Assembly (NCBI GenBank): GCA_025964555.1
Contig: JAOPYQ010000007.1
Location: forward strand, 1-33,895
Source: Thermoleophilia bacterium
GTDB lineage: Bacteria; Actinomycetota; Thermoleophilia; Gaiellales; SKUG01
DNA length: 33,895 nt
Reading direction: 5' to 3'
Position 1 is the stretch's first letter. Every line of letters starts with the position of its first letter. A model generated the notes under the pieces. The model ran no database searches, had not been told where the DNA came from, and worked only from the letters and a program-made list of their open reading frames with translations. Shown here piece after piece: positions 22,679 through 31,391 of this stretch. The position numbers and the translations under genes are program-made.

Positions 22679-25120
22679 TCAGACCGCCGGCGCGACGGCC
22701 TCCACGACCACGTTGGCCGCGTAGGAGCCGGCGGTGGTAGCGGGGCCCGCGTGGACGCCGAATCGCAGCACCAGCGTTCCCGAGCCGCTCAGCGCCGTGG
22801 TGGCGATGCGCGCGGTGCCGCCGCTCGCATCGACCGCGATGGGGTTCCAGTTGCCCGTGAGGGCGGACGTGCAGTTGCCGGGTCCGGCGAGTGGCCAGTC
22901 AGTCGCGGCGACGCCGGTCGCGGTCTCGAGGCACGCGCCGAACCCGGCCGCGCCAGCGAGGCCGTCCGGGATCGATGCGGTCGGGGCGGATGTCGAGATC
23001 ATCGAGCCGTCGCCGACGGCGAGCAGTCGTCCGCCGTTGGTCGGTTGGATGCGTTGGATGTACTGGCTGACGCCCGCGGTTTCGGGCGTGTTCCACGACA
23101 GGCCTCGATCTTCGCTGCGCGAGTAGGACGTGGAGCCGGTGAGCCACCCGAACCGGTGTCCGGGATCGATGCTGAGATCGCGCGTGTGGCGGAGCGTTCC
23201 GGTCGCGCTGGCAGTGGACGTCACCGTCCACGTTCCACCGCTGTTGGTGGTCCTGGAGAAATGTGACGAGTCGGCCGTGGCGTCGTAGTCGGTGAGCGCC
23301 ACCGCCGTGGTCGCGTCGATCGCCCAGAGCGAGGTGACCATCGTCGTGCGCGGTGTCGGCACGCTCGTCCATGCGAGCGGCAGGGTCGTCGAGGAGCGCC
23401 ACACGCCGCCGCCGGCGCCACCCACCCAGAGCTGGCCGCGCCACGCGGATGCCGCCTGCAGCGAGGGGGCCCCCGGGACCGTGGTCTGCAGCGTCCACGT
23501 CGCGCCATGGTCGGCGCTCGATGCGACCTTGCCGGTCGACGACACCATCCACGTCATGTTCTGGTCGTCGACGGTGATCTCGTTCCAGCTCTCGGACCCG
23601 GCCGGTGGCGTCACCGGCGCCCACGTTGCGCCGTAATCCGTGGTGCGCAGGATCGTGCTTGTCGTGCCGATGAGTACGCCCTCGCCCCCGGGCCAGGAGA
23701 CCCCGTGGTTGATGGTGCTGGCGGTGCCCAGTGCCCACGTGTTGCGTGTAGCGCCGCCGTCAGTCGATCGCATGGCGTTGCCGTTGGAGCCTGCGACGAA
23801 CAGCTTCGATGCGCTCCATGCGAGTGCCGCGTACCAGACGGGCTTGTTGACGGGGGCCGTCCAGTTGGCGCCCGCGTCCGGTGACGCGACGCGCCGATCG
23901 GTGTAGCCGATGACCCAGAGCTGGTTGACGTTGCCGGCGATCTCGCGCTGGTGTGGCCCGGTGCCGGTGTTCATCGCCAGCCCGGTCCAGGTTGCTCCGT
24001 TGTCGGTGCTCCGGTAGAAGCTGTCCCCGCTGGTCACGGCGAAGATTGCGCCGTCTCCCGATCGCACGTACGGCACGTGCGACAGCGTTGCGGTGTAGAC
24101 CTGCGTCCACGTCCACGTACCGGCGGAGAACGTACCGCGGTAGGTCTTCATGACGGGTCCCGAGACGAGCAGCGTCGTCGGATTGATGACGAGCGCTCCG
24201 TAGACGCCGGAGGAGTCCACGCCCGTTCCCGTGGCGAGCACCTGCTCCGACCAGCTCGAGCCGCCGTTGGTCGACCACACGACGCCATAGGAGCTCGTGG
24301 GAAGCGTGCTCGTGCGAGCGCCGATGACGATGTTGCCGGCCGTATCGGCATGGATCGATGCGAAGTAGTTGAAGTTCGCGCTGGTCACCGCTCCCAGGTC
24401 GGTCCATGCGGTGCCGTTCACGGTTCGGTAGACGTGGTTGGAGTTGCCGACCGCGTATCCGAGCGTCGGGGAGATCATCACCATGTGCGCGATGCTGCCT
24501 GCCGGCACCGTGTAGTCGATCGTCCAGGTCTGGCCGCCGTCGGTGGAGTGGCAGATGCGCGTTGCGCTTGCGCTCCAGAGCGCGGTGTCGTTGAACGCAT
24601 CGAGGTCGAGCACGGTGTTTCCGTTGCAGGTGGTGAGCCCGGTCGCGCTCCAGCTGACACCGCTGTCGGTGGACTTCTCGAATCGCACCGTCGGCTCGCC
24701 CGGTCCGCCGGTTCCCGCCGACCAGCCGATGTTGGTGGACGATCCTGCGGCGACTGCGTTCCACTGGGTGGCCCCGAGGCGGGGCGTCCAGGTCGTGGTC
24801 GTCGATTCCAGGGCAGGGGCTGTCTCATCGCGCTGCCACACCTTGAGCCGCGCTGTCTCGTTGCTCGACCCGAAGTTGATCGAGCACGGCGCACCGATCG
24901 CCCAGGTGTTGACGGCGAGCGCGCCGAGGTCGAGCGCTGCGGAGGAGCGGCAGCCGGAGTCGTCGAGCGAGATCGCTGCGAGCACGTTGGCGCCGACGAC
25001 CGTGCCGCTCGTCGCTCCGGGCGCAGCTGGCAGCGTCGCGAAGAACGTCGCGAGGGCGCACACGAACGCGCCCGCGATGCGGGCAGGCGTCAACGATCGG
25101 CGTGGGATGCGCGCGCGCAT
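22679..25120 (-). CDS. Large secreted beta-propeller (BNR/YCF48-like) protein
   Basis: An 813-residue exported protein. The N-terminus (RIPRRS then a hydrophobic stretch to about residue 36) is a Sec signal. Residues about 105-690 contain many BNR-like turns of the S/T-x-D-x-G-x-T-W type: STDGGQTW, STNGGSSW, STDNGATW, TTDYGATW, SADHGATW, NSGGTW. These indicate one or two beta-propellers as in sialidase-like and YCF48/HCF136-like proteins. The flanks look like a beta-sandwich: residues 40-100 with two cysteines, and the last 95 residues with two more cysteines and GSYAANVVVEA at the end. The catalytic aspartates/Arg triad of sialidases is not evident, so binding or adhesion is more likely than hydrolysis. 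No ribosome binding site is clear before the ATG. It sits between dnaG and dgt. Confidence 0.85.
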   Translation of the reverse strand: MRARIPRRSLTPARIAGAFVCALATFFATLPAAPGATSGTVVGANVLAAISLDDSGCRSSAALDLGALAVNTWAIGAPCSINFGSSNETARLKVWQRDETAPALESTTTTWTPRLGATQWNAVAAGSSTNIGWSAGTGGPGEPTVRFEKSTDSGVSWSATGLTTCNGNTVLDLDAFNDTALWSASATRICHSTDGGQTWTIDYTVPAGSIAHMVMISPTLGYAVGNSNHVYRTVNGTAWTDLGAVTSANFNYFASIHADTAGNIVIGARTSTLPTSSYGVVWSTNGGSSWSEQVLATGTGVDSSGVYGALVINPTTLLVSGPVMKTYRGTFSAGTWTWTQVYTATLSHVPYVRSGDGAIFAVTSGDSFYRSTDNGATWTGLAMNTGTGPHQREIAGNVNQLWVIGYTDRRVASPDAGANWTAPVNKPVWYAALAWSASKLFVAGSNGNAMRSTDGGATRNTWALGTASTINHGVSWPGGEGVLIGTTSTILRTTDYGATWAPVTPPAGSESWNEITVDDQNMTWMVSSTGKVASSADHGATWTLQTTVPGAPSLQAASAWRGQLWVGGAGGGVWRSSTTLPLAWTSVPTPRTTMVTSLWAIDATTAVALTDYDATADSSHFSRTTNSGGTWTVTSTASATGTLRHTRDLSIDPGHRFGWLTGSTSYSRSEDRGLSWNTPETAGVSQYIQRIQPTNGGRLLAVGDGSMISTSAPTASIPDGLAGAAGFGACLETATGVAATDWPLAGPGNCTSALTGNWNPIAVDASGGTARIATTALSGSGTLVLRFGVHAGPATTAGSYAANVVVEAVAPAV

Positions 25121-25248
25121 GCAGGACAGGTGTCGGCACCGCAGGCTGTCGGCGTGAACAGACCAGTGCGATCCGACCCGGGTCGAATGTCGCTCCGTCC
25201 GGGCACCGACCGCGCTTCGACCGAAATCGACCGCGGGTTCCGGCAGCC

Positions 25249-26301
25249 TCAGCCCGGGAAGCGGAAGCGCTTCGGCAGGAACGTCTCCTCGAGCACGCGC
25301 AGGCAGTAGCGGTCGGTCATGCCGGCGATCCAGTCGGTGATGCGGCGGGGCAGGTCGTCGCCGCGTTCGATGGCTCCGGCGAGGGTCGGGACCTCGTCGG
25401 GGTGCTCGAGGTACCAGTCTACGAGGCGGGGCAGCAGTTCGCTGACGCGCTGCTTGTCGTCGTTGTTGTCGTCGTTGAGGTACACGTTGTCGAACATGAA
25501 GGTGCGCAGGTCGAGCATCGCGGGGCCGACCTCGCTGCCCTGGACGACATCGCCGGCCGCGGCGCTGTGTTCGATGAGGTCGTGCACGAGTCGATCGATG
25601 CGCTCCGAGCCGGTCTCGCCGAGCAGCGCGATGGCGTCGGCGGGCAGCTGTTCGCGCCGCAGGATGCCCGCGCGGATCGCGTCGTCGATGTCGTGGTTGA
25701 TGTACGCCACGCGGTCGACGACCTTGACGATCTTGCCCTCGAGCGACGCCGGGTCGGTCGGGCCGGTGTGGTTGAGGATGCCGTCGCGCACCTCTGCGGT
25801 GAGGTTGAGGCCGCGGCCGTCGCGCTCGAGGTGGTCGACCACGCGCAGCGACTGCTCGTTGTGGCGGAAGCGGATCCCGAAGCGCGAGTTGAGCGCCTCG
25901 TCGAGCGCGTGCTCGCCGGTGTGCCCGAAGGCGGGATGGCCCAGGTCATGACCGAGGCCGATCGCTTCGACGAGATCCTCGTTGAGGGCGAGTGCACGCG
26001 CGACGGTGCGCGCGATGGCCGTCACCTCCAGCGTGTGGGTGAGGCGAGTGCGGTAGTGGTCGCCCTCGGGGGCGATGTACACCTGCGTCTTGCTCATGAG
26101 CCGCCGGAAGCTCTTGGTGTGCAGGATGCGGTCGCGATCGATCTGGAACGCGGAACGCACCGAGCACTGCTCAGGCTCCTCCGGATCGAGACGACCCGCG
26201 GTGCAGTACGAGCGGGCAGCGAGCTCCGAGAGCGTCTCGGCCTCGCGATCGCGCATCGCAGCGTGGAACTGGTCGGCGACCTTCCCGCTCAACACCGCCA
26301 T
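25249..26301 (-). CDS. dgt: Deoxyguanosinetriphosphate triphosphohydrolase-like protein
   Basis: A 350-residue HD-domain hydrolase of the dGTPase family, which splits dNTPs (classically dGTP) into nucleoside and triphosphate. The metal-binding motif is complete: His89 in YRTRLTHTLEV, His118-Asp119 in GLGHDLGHPAFGHTGE, and a later conserved Asp in KIVKVVDRVAYINHDIDDA. The ATG at 26301 has GGAGGAGG 7 bases upstream. Placement near dnaG is conserved in deep Actinobacteria, where dgt usually directly precedes dnaG; here an 813-residue secreted protein gene lies between them. The short form suggests type-1 dGTPase-like proteins, whose true substrate is often untested. Confidence 0.95.
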   Translation of the reverse strand: MAVLSGKVADQFHAAMRDREAETLSELAARSYCTAGRLDPEEPEQCSVRSAFQIDRDRILHTKSFRRLMSKTQVYIAPEGDHYRTRLTHTLEVTAIARTVARALALNEDLVEAIGLGHDLGHPAFGHTGEHALDEALNSRFGIRFRHNEQSLRVVDHLERDGRGLNLTAEVRDGILNHTGPTDPASLEGKIVKVVDRVAYINHDIDDAIRAGILRREQLPADAIALLGETGSERIDRLVHDLIEHSAAAGDVVQGSEVGPAMLDLRTFMFDNVYLNDDNNDDKQRVSELLPRLVDWYLEHPDEVPTLAGAIERGDDLPRRITDWIAGMTDRYCLRVLEETFLPKRFRFPG

Positions 26302-26404
26302 CTGCGCTCCTCCTCCGTGCGTGCGCCTCGCGCGCGATCCCTGCGCCCAAGCCTAGCAACGTCCTCGTCACGCCTCACCGTGCCGCGTGGGTCGGACGCG
26401 CACC

Positions 26405-27814
26405 TCAGCGTTCTCGGACGACCAGGTGCATGCCGTCGCGCGGGCGCAGGATGAATCCGGTCTCCACGCGGTCGCGGCTGGGCAGCTCCATGCCGGGCTG
26501 CAGCTCGAAGCGGAAGCGGCGGGCGAGCATCGCGAGCGTGATCGTCGCCTGCTGGGTCGCGAACGCGCGCCCGATGCACACGCGTCTTCCGCCACCGAAC
26601 GCGAGGAACGAGTGGCGATGGCGCGCCTCGTTGGCCTGGTCGAGCATGCGCTCGGGCCGGTAGACAGCGGCGTCCTCGCCCCACGTGCGCACGTCGCGCT
26701 GCACGTTCCACTGGCTCATCATGATCTCGGTGCCCGCGCGCACGTGCATCCGGCGTGGCGAACCGTCGGGATCGGTCCAGGTCATGTCGAGCGGGTCGAG
26801 GGAGCGGCGGGCGACGACCGAGCCGGACGGGTACAGGCGCAGCGCCTCGGTGAAAGCAGCGCGCGCGTACGTGAGCTGCGGCACGTGCGACGCGTCGGGC
26901 GCTTCGGCGTCGGCGAGCACCGCATCGACCTGCGCCTGCAGCTCGGCCTGCGCGTGCGGGGTCGCGGCGAGCAGGTAGCTGGTCCAGGCGAGCGCGTTGG
27001 CGGTTGTCTCGTGCCCGGCGAGCAGCAGCACCATCGCCTCGTCGCGCAGCTCGGTGTCGCTCAGGCCGGTGCCGTCGGCGTCCTTGGAGCCGAGCAGCAG
27101 CGACAGCACGTCTGTGCGCTCGGCCGCCTTCGGGTCGGCGTGGCGCTGCGCGATGATCCAGTCCACGATCTCGACGAGATCAGCCTTCGCGCGTTCGAAC
27201 CGGCGCACGATCGGCAGCGGCAGGTGCTCGAGCATCGGCGCGAGGGGATGCAGACCGGGCACGAAGCTCGCGCGCACCACGCCGAGCGCCTCGTGGATGC
27301 GACGCTCGCGCTCCTCCCCCAGCTCGACTCCGAACATCGTATGTCCCGCGATGCGAAGTGTCAGTCGATCCATCGCCTGCTCGACGTCGAGCACGTCACC
27401 CGAGGTGAGGCTGCCGACGAGCTGGCTGACATGTTCGACGGTCGTCGGCACATACGCATCGAGCGTGCGGGGCTGGAACGCCGGCTGCGCGAGTCGTCGG
27501 CGGCGGAGGTAGCCCGGCCCGTCCGCGGTGAGCAGGCCGTTGCCGAGCACGCGCTTGACGCGCTGGATCGCGTGCCCCTTGCGCATGCGCTCGGGGTCGG
27601 GTGGCTTGAGCAGCTGCTCCGCGGCGTCGGCTGCCGCGACGAGCAGGAAGGTGTCACCCGGAACCTTGAGTTCGACGACGTCGCCGAACTCGGCGACGAG
27701 CTCGTCCATCGTTCGCAGCGGATCGACGCGCATCGAGAGCATCGCGCTGATCGCGCGCCGCCCGCCGACGTGAGCGGCGCCGGGCACGGGTGTGGAAGTC
27801 AGGTCGCCAGACAC
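26405..27814 (-). CDS. Cytochrome P450
   Basis: A 469-residue heme monooxygenase. I-helix oxygen-activating motif LLAGHETTANALAW, K-helix ExxR in EALRLYPSG, and the heme-binding loop FLAFGGGRRVCIGRAFA with the thiolate Cys413 are all present. The sequence and length are closest to the class that includes fatty-acid/alkane hydroxylases and eukaryote-like CYP families rather than short bacterial P450s. No redox partner is fused or adjacent in the window. The GTG at 27814 has GGGGG 12 bases before it. It is 29 bases downstream of the MpaB-family gene on the same strand, so co-transcription with the two genes upstream is likely. Substrate unknown. Confidence 0.95.
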   Translation of the reverse strand: MSGDLTSTPVPGAAHVGGRRAISAMLSMRVDPLRTMDELVAEFGDVVELKVPGDTFLLVAAADAAEQLLKPPDPERMRKGHAIQRVKRVLGNGLLTADGPGYLRRRRLAQPAFQPRTLDAYVPTTVEHVSQLVGSLTSGDVLDVEQAMDRLTLRIAGHTMFGVELGEERERRIHEALGVVRASFVPGLHPLAPMLEHLPLPIVRRFERAKADLVEIVDWIIAQRHADPKAAERTDVLSLLLGSKDADGTGLSDTELRDEAMVLLLAGHETTANALAWTSYLLAATPHAQAELQAQVDAVLADAEAPDASHVPQLTYARAAFTEALRLYPSGSVVARRSLDPLDMTWTDPDGSPRRMHVRAGTEIMMSQWNVQRDVRTWGEDAAVYRPERMLDQANEARHRHSFLAFGGGRRVCIGRAFATQQATITLAMLARRFRFELQPGMELPSRDRVETGFILRPRDGMHLVVRER

Positions 27815-27843
27815 GCAGCCAGACTACCCCCGCGCCTGTGACC

Positions 27844-28797
27844 TCAGTCCGCGACGGGAGCGAGCGCCGGCGCGCCGTGACCGAGTACCGGGTCGAGGCC
27901 GAGCGTCGCTCGCACTTCTTCGATCGTGACGGTCTCGTTGCGCAGCACCGGCTGCGTCGTCGCACGCACGAGCACGGCGTGCGCGCGAGGGGCGAGCCGC
28001 CGAAGCGCGAAGCGCTGGATCGGGCCCGGCTGCGCGAGCGCCACGACCATCCGCGTCCAGATGATGGAGACGGCGTCGCGAACGCGCGACGGGCGCTGCC
28101 CCGCCATGATCCGCATCCATCGCGGCATCGTGGCGGCCGTCGCCCATCCCGTGAAGCGCCACATCACCGAGTGCGCGATCGCGTCGCGGCGAATCGCCGG
28201 GCGAAGCAGGTGCTGGAACAGGCGAGCACCGTCCGTGCCGAGACACAGCACGGGGCGCATGCGCTCGAAGTACGCGCGCACCTCGTCGCGCGAGCGCGGA
28301 ACGTCCTCCGCACGGACCGTCTGCAGCTGGGCCGCCACCGCGGACTCCTGCCAGTAGCGCTCCTCGTCGGCGGCTGACAGTCGCCCCGGGCCGAAGCGTT
28401 CGTAGCAGCACAGCATGGAGTGCCAGGCCGTCACGTGGATCCAGAGCTGGCTGTCGGGATCGTTCGCTGCGTAGGTCGTGCCGCGAAGTGGTTCGATGCC
28501 GGTCATCGGCGCGTGTCGACGAAACAGCCACTCGGACGCTTCCACGGCTGCGCGCCCGTCGCCGATGGCCACGGTCAGGAAGTAGTGCGCGGTGCGGTCG
28601 AAGCGGTCGGCGGGGCGATCGTAGACCCCGCCTGCGTGCGCGACGGCCGTCGACAGGTCCGGGTCGAGCGACTGGATGGTGACGGCGCGCTGGAATCCGA
28701 CGAAGCTGGACGAGTGTGTCCAGACCCGCCACGTGGGCGAGCCCGGGCCGAAGAAGCCCAGGTCCTCGCGGGGACGATCGTCAACGGGCTTCGCCAT
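27844..28797 (-). CDS. MpaB / DUF2236 (rubber oxygenase-like) family protein
   Basis: A 317-residue protein of the family that includes fungal MpaB-type oxygenases, latex-clearing protein and mycobacterial DUF2236 proteins, several of which bind heme. Family-like stretches are FFGPGSPTWRVWTHSSSFVG, AGGVYDRPADRFDRTAHYF and DPDSQLWIHVTAWHSM. The family is thought to perform oxidations, but for most members, including this one, the substrate is unknown. The ATG at 28797 overlaps the stop codon of the calpain-like gene as ATGA, so the two are translationally coupled. The next gene downstream is a P450, giving two putative oxygenases in a row. Confidence 0.85.
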   Translation of the reverse strand: MAKPVDDRPREDLGFFGPGSPTWRVWTHSSSFVGFQRAVTIQSLDPDLSTAVAHAGGVYDRPADRFDRTAHYFLTVAIGDGRAAVEASEWLFRRHAPMTGIEPLRGTTYAANDPDSQLWIHVTAWHSMLCCYERFGPGRLSAADEERYWQESAVAAQLQTVRAEDVPRSRDEVRAYFERMRPVLCLGTDGARLFQHLLRPAIRRDAIAHSVMWRFTGWATAATMPRWMRIMAGQRPSRVRDAVSIIWTRMVVALAQPGPIQRFALRRLAPRAHAVLVRATTQPVLRNETVTIEEVRATLGLDPVLGHGAPALAPVAD

Positions 28798-29741
28798 CAG
28801 CCGGGCACGACGGAACGGCTGCCCCAGCCGAACGTCTCCTTGGGCGTGGTGACGGTGTCGCACAGCGCCTGCAGCTGCTCGGGCGACAGCACCTTCGGGT
28901 GCTCGTGGCCCCACGGGTTCCAGAGCTTCACGCCGAGCAGGGTCGGTTCGCCCGCCTCGTTGAGCGTGAGCACCTTGCGCACCGCGTAGGTGTGGTTGGA
29001 GTGCAGCTTCACGTCGGTCATGAGGTCGGTCTGCGACGAGCGCGTGGTGACGGCGACCGGGAGGCCGGACTCGAGGGCGTCGCCGATGTAGTCGACCACG
29101 TCGCCCGGAGTGCGGACGTTCTTCGGGGCGTTGCCGAGCAGCATCTCGAATGCCTCGGCGGGCCAGCCGCCGTTGAGGGCGCCGTAGCCGCCAGCGATGG
29201 CTGCGGCAGCCTTCTCGTAGTAGATCGGCCACGTCGCCTGGAAGTGCGGCTGGTTCTGGCGGGCGTACAGCAGCTTGCCGTCGCGGCGGAAGGGCAGGTC
29301 GTCGCCGATGCCGACCTCGCGGCTGCCGAACTTGAGCGCGACGTGCTCGTCGTCGATGCGACGAATCGCGGGCTGGTACTGCGGATCCTTGGCGAGCGCC
29401 ATCGCAGCGAGGGTACCCATGAGCCAGCAGTCGCCGAGCGCGCCCTGGCGCACGTGCGGGACCCAGATCGCCTTGTCGAAGGACTCGGTGTTGCCGGTGA
29501 GTGGCAAGTCGTCGACGTCCTTGTAGCGCTTGCCCGACAGGAACGGCGGCCAGAAGGACAGCTTCGGGTCCGTGAGCATCGTGACGCCCTGCGCCGCCTG
29601 CGAGGTGCCGGTCTCCCCCGGGGTGTCGCCGGTCGGGCGGAAGCGCGGATCGATGCGCGTGAAGGGGTTGGTCTCCTCCACCACGTTCGCGCTGGGCAGC
29701 GTCGGCATGTTGAGGCCGGGGCCATCGATTCGCAGGGTCAT
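28797..29741 (-). CDS. Calpain-like cysteine protease
   Basis: A 314-residue protein with the catalytic core of calpains (peptidase family C2). The oxyanion/nucleophile motif is VRQGALGDCWLMGTLAAMA with Cys105. A calpain-type structural stretch is WPIYYEKAAAAIAGGY followed by GALNGGWPAEAFEMLLG. The catalytic His250 is in HSNHTYAVRKV and Asn275 in VKLWNPWGHE. All three residues are in the right order, so the protease is probably active. No EF-hand, C2 domain or signal peptide is present; a Pro/Thr-rich stretch precedes the core. The ATG at 29741 has AAGGA 11 bases upstream. It is the first gene of an apparent operon with the MpaB-family gene and perhaps the P450. Calcium dependence cannot be judged. 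Confidence 0.9.
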   Translation of the reverse strand: MTLRIDGPGLNMPTLPSANVVEETNPFTRIDPRFRPTGDTPGETGTSQAAQGVTMLTDPKLSFWPPFLSGKRYKDVDDLPLTGNTESFDKAIWVPHVRQGALGDCWLMGTLAAMALAKDPQYQPAIRRIDDEHVALKFGSREVGIGDDLPFRRDGKLLYARQNQPHFQATWPIYYEKAAAAIAGGYGALNGGWPAEAFEMLLGNAPKNVRTPGDVVDYIGDALESGLPVAVTTRSSQTDLMTDVKLHSNHTYAVRKVLTLNEAGEPTLLGVKLWNPWGHEHPKVLSPEQLQALCDTVTTPKETFGWGSRSVVPG

Positions 29742-29855
29742 GTGGTGTTCCGTCCTTGGTCCGCGGTGCCGCGTCATCCCTGCGCGGCGAAGGGTGACCC
29801 TACGTCGCGGCTTTCGATTCGAAAACGCGATCAGCTGCCACGTGGCCCGAGGGGG

Positions 29856-30818
29856 TCATCGATTGGCAACGCGGTCGGGCCGCATGCCGATGACTTCCAC
29901 TGCCGCCATCGCGGGACGCCGAGGGGCAACCCGCGTCACCCCGAGGGCGACGGCGCAGACTCCGCAGGCTGCACCAGCGAGGGTCGCAGGCTGCACGAGG
30001 GCCGGATCGCTCAGCCATCCGACGGCGAGAGCAACGGCGGGAATCATGTACACCGCCAACGCGGCGGTGCGCGCGCCTACACGGCGTACGACTTCGAAGA
30101 ACGTGACGTAGGCAATTCCGGTCGGAAGCACGCCGAGCGCAAGCACGGCCACCATCACGGACGTGGACGGCATGCGCGGGTTCGCACCGACGAGCAACAC
30201 GGGCGCCACCAGCAGCGCCGAAACCGCGTTGACGCCCGCAGTGCTTCGCAGCGGACCGAATCGATCGACGGCTGGTTGGATCATCGCCATCGACCCACCG
30301 TGCGAGACCGCAGCCACCATCAGGAGTGCCACTGCCCAGACGGGCGCGGTCCGTGGATCGGCCGCCGCGGGAATGAACGCGGCGACTGTCCCGAGACCGA
30401 GTGCCGCGCCGAGCCGCCGTGACATGGGTCGGTTCGTGCCGCGCGCGGCGCCGGAGTGGGAGATCGCGATGATCAGCGCCGTCCAGACCGGGACGGTGCC
30501 AAGGACGACGCCGGCGGTGGTGCTGGTGGTCCCGACCTGGCCCAGTGCGATGGTCGCGTATGCGACGCCCGTGCAGAGTCCCCCCGCCACCAGGGCGCGC
30601 CATGCTGCACGCGTTGACTCGGCCGACGCTGTCGGATGCCGGGTGGGCGGGCCGTGTTGCGCGATCGCGACAGACCAGATCACGATGGCGCCGACCGCGC
30701 AGCGAAGGAAGGTGATCTCCAGCGGCGGGAGCTCCACGAGCGCGTACTCGGTGATGCGAAATGCCGAGCCCCAGCACAGCGCGGTGATCGCGAGCAGTGC
30801 GATGGCCAGCGGCTTCAT
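29856..30818 (-). CDS. EamA-family (DMT) transporter
   Basis: A 320-residue integral membrane protein with about ten hydrophobic segments in two repeated halves, typical of EamA / drug-metabolite exporters such as RhaT or YdcZ relatives. The first half starts LLAITALCWGSAFRITEYAL, and WGSAF is a family motif. The second half contains VLALGVLPTGIAYVTFFEVV, with the GIAY motif typical of the second repeat. It moves small metabolites out of the cell; the substrate is unknown. The ATG at 30818 overlaps the stop codon of the small gene upstream (ATGA), so the two are coupled. Confidence 0.92.
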   Translation of the reverse strand: MKPLAIALLAITALCWGSAFRITEYALVELPPLEITFLRCAVGAIVIWSVAIAQHGPPTRHPTASAESTRAAWRALVAGGLCTGVAYATIALGQVGTTSTTAGVVLGTVPVWTALIIAISHSGAARGTNRPMSRRLGAALGLGTVAAFIPAAADPRTAPVWAVALLMVAAVSHGGSMAMIQPAVDRFGPLRSTAGVNAVSALLVAPVLLVGANPRMPSTSVMVAVLALGVLPTGIAYVTFFEVVRRVGARTAALAVYMIPAVALAVGWLSDPALVQPATLAGAACGVCAVALGVTRVAPRRPAMAAVEVIGMRPDRVANR

Positions 30819-31249
30819 GCGAGTACGAGCCGAGCCTCGGCGGGTGCGGTGACTGGAACGGCAGCTGGTGGCTGCAGCGGCGAGAGCAGGAACCGTGGCC
30901 CGAGGTGCACCATCGTCGGGGCACGCGTGTCGAACTCGAGCCATTCGTCTTCCTGGATGCTGCCGTCGAGCACGGCAAAACACGCGAGACCCGGAGCACT
31001 GATGTGGCTTCGATGCTGCCACCGCAGCTCGACGGAACTCGAATGGACGTGTCGCAGCACCGCCTGGAGCAGGGTCGGCGACGCATCAGGTGGTCGTGCG
31101 ACCCAGCATGCGTCGACCGCAGCGGCAACCTCGCCCGGGTGTGCGCCGGTCCCGACGTAGAAGCTCAGCTTCAGTCCGACGCTGGCTGCGCTCGACCAGC
31201 GCAACCGGTCCACCACGACCTGATCGGGCGGAACCGGCGTGACCAACAT
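30815..31249 (-). CDS. Unknown 144-residue protein coupled to the transporter
   Basis: A 144-residue protein with no recognised family. The ATG at 31249 has GAGGAG 7 bases upstream, and the stop overlaps the transporter start, which supports a real gene. The sequence looks like a mixed alpha/beta fold with paired beta strands, such as VVDRLRWSSAASVGLKLSFYV and SSSVELRWQHRSHI, and an EDEWLEFDTR turn. No signal peptide or membrane span. Its coupling to an EamA transporter suggests a linked task, perhaps handling the exported metabolite, but this is inference. It may be a lineage-specific protein. Confidence 0.7.
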   Translation of the reverse strand: MLVTPVPPDQVVVDRLRWSSAASVGLKLSFYVGTGAHPGEVAAAVDACWVARPPDASPTLLQAVLRHVHSSSVELRWQHRSHISAPGLACFAVLDGSIQEDEWLEFDTRAPTMVHLGPRFLLSPLQPPAAVPVTAPAEARLVLA

Positions 31250-31347
31250 GGGGAGCTCCTCGAATGCGTATCTGCATCCCAGACGCTACGAGGGAACGAG
31301 CTCGACGCCGTCAGTAGTAGCCCGCAGGGCCGTGCCGAAATCCCACG

Positions 31348-31373
31348 GGGACGGTGCGAGTCAGCGCCGTCCC
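31348..31373 (-). terminator. Terminator hairpin of the glyQS operon
   Basis: On the minus strand the RNA reads GGGACGGCGC-UGACUC-GCACCGUCCC: a 10-base stem with one mismatch and a 6-base loop, beginning 18 bases after the glyS stop, followed by CGUGGGAUUUC. It is in the expected place for termination of glyQ-glyS. Confidence 0.6.
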
Positions 31374-31391
31374 AATCGACTCGAGCGGGCC

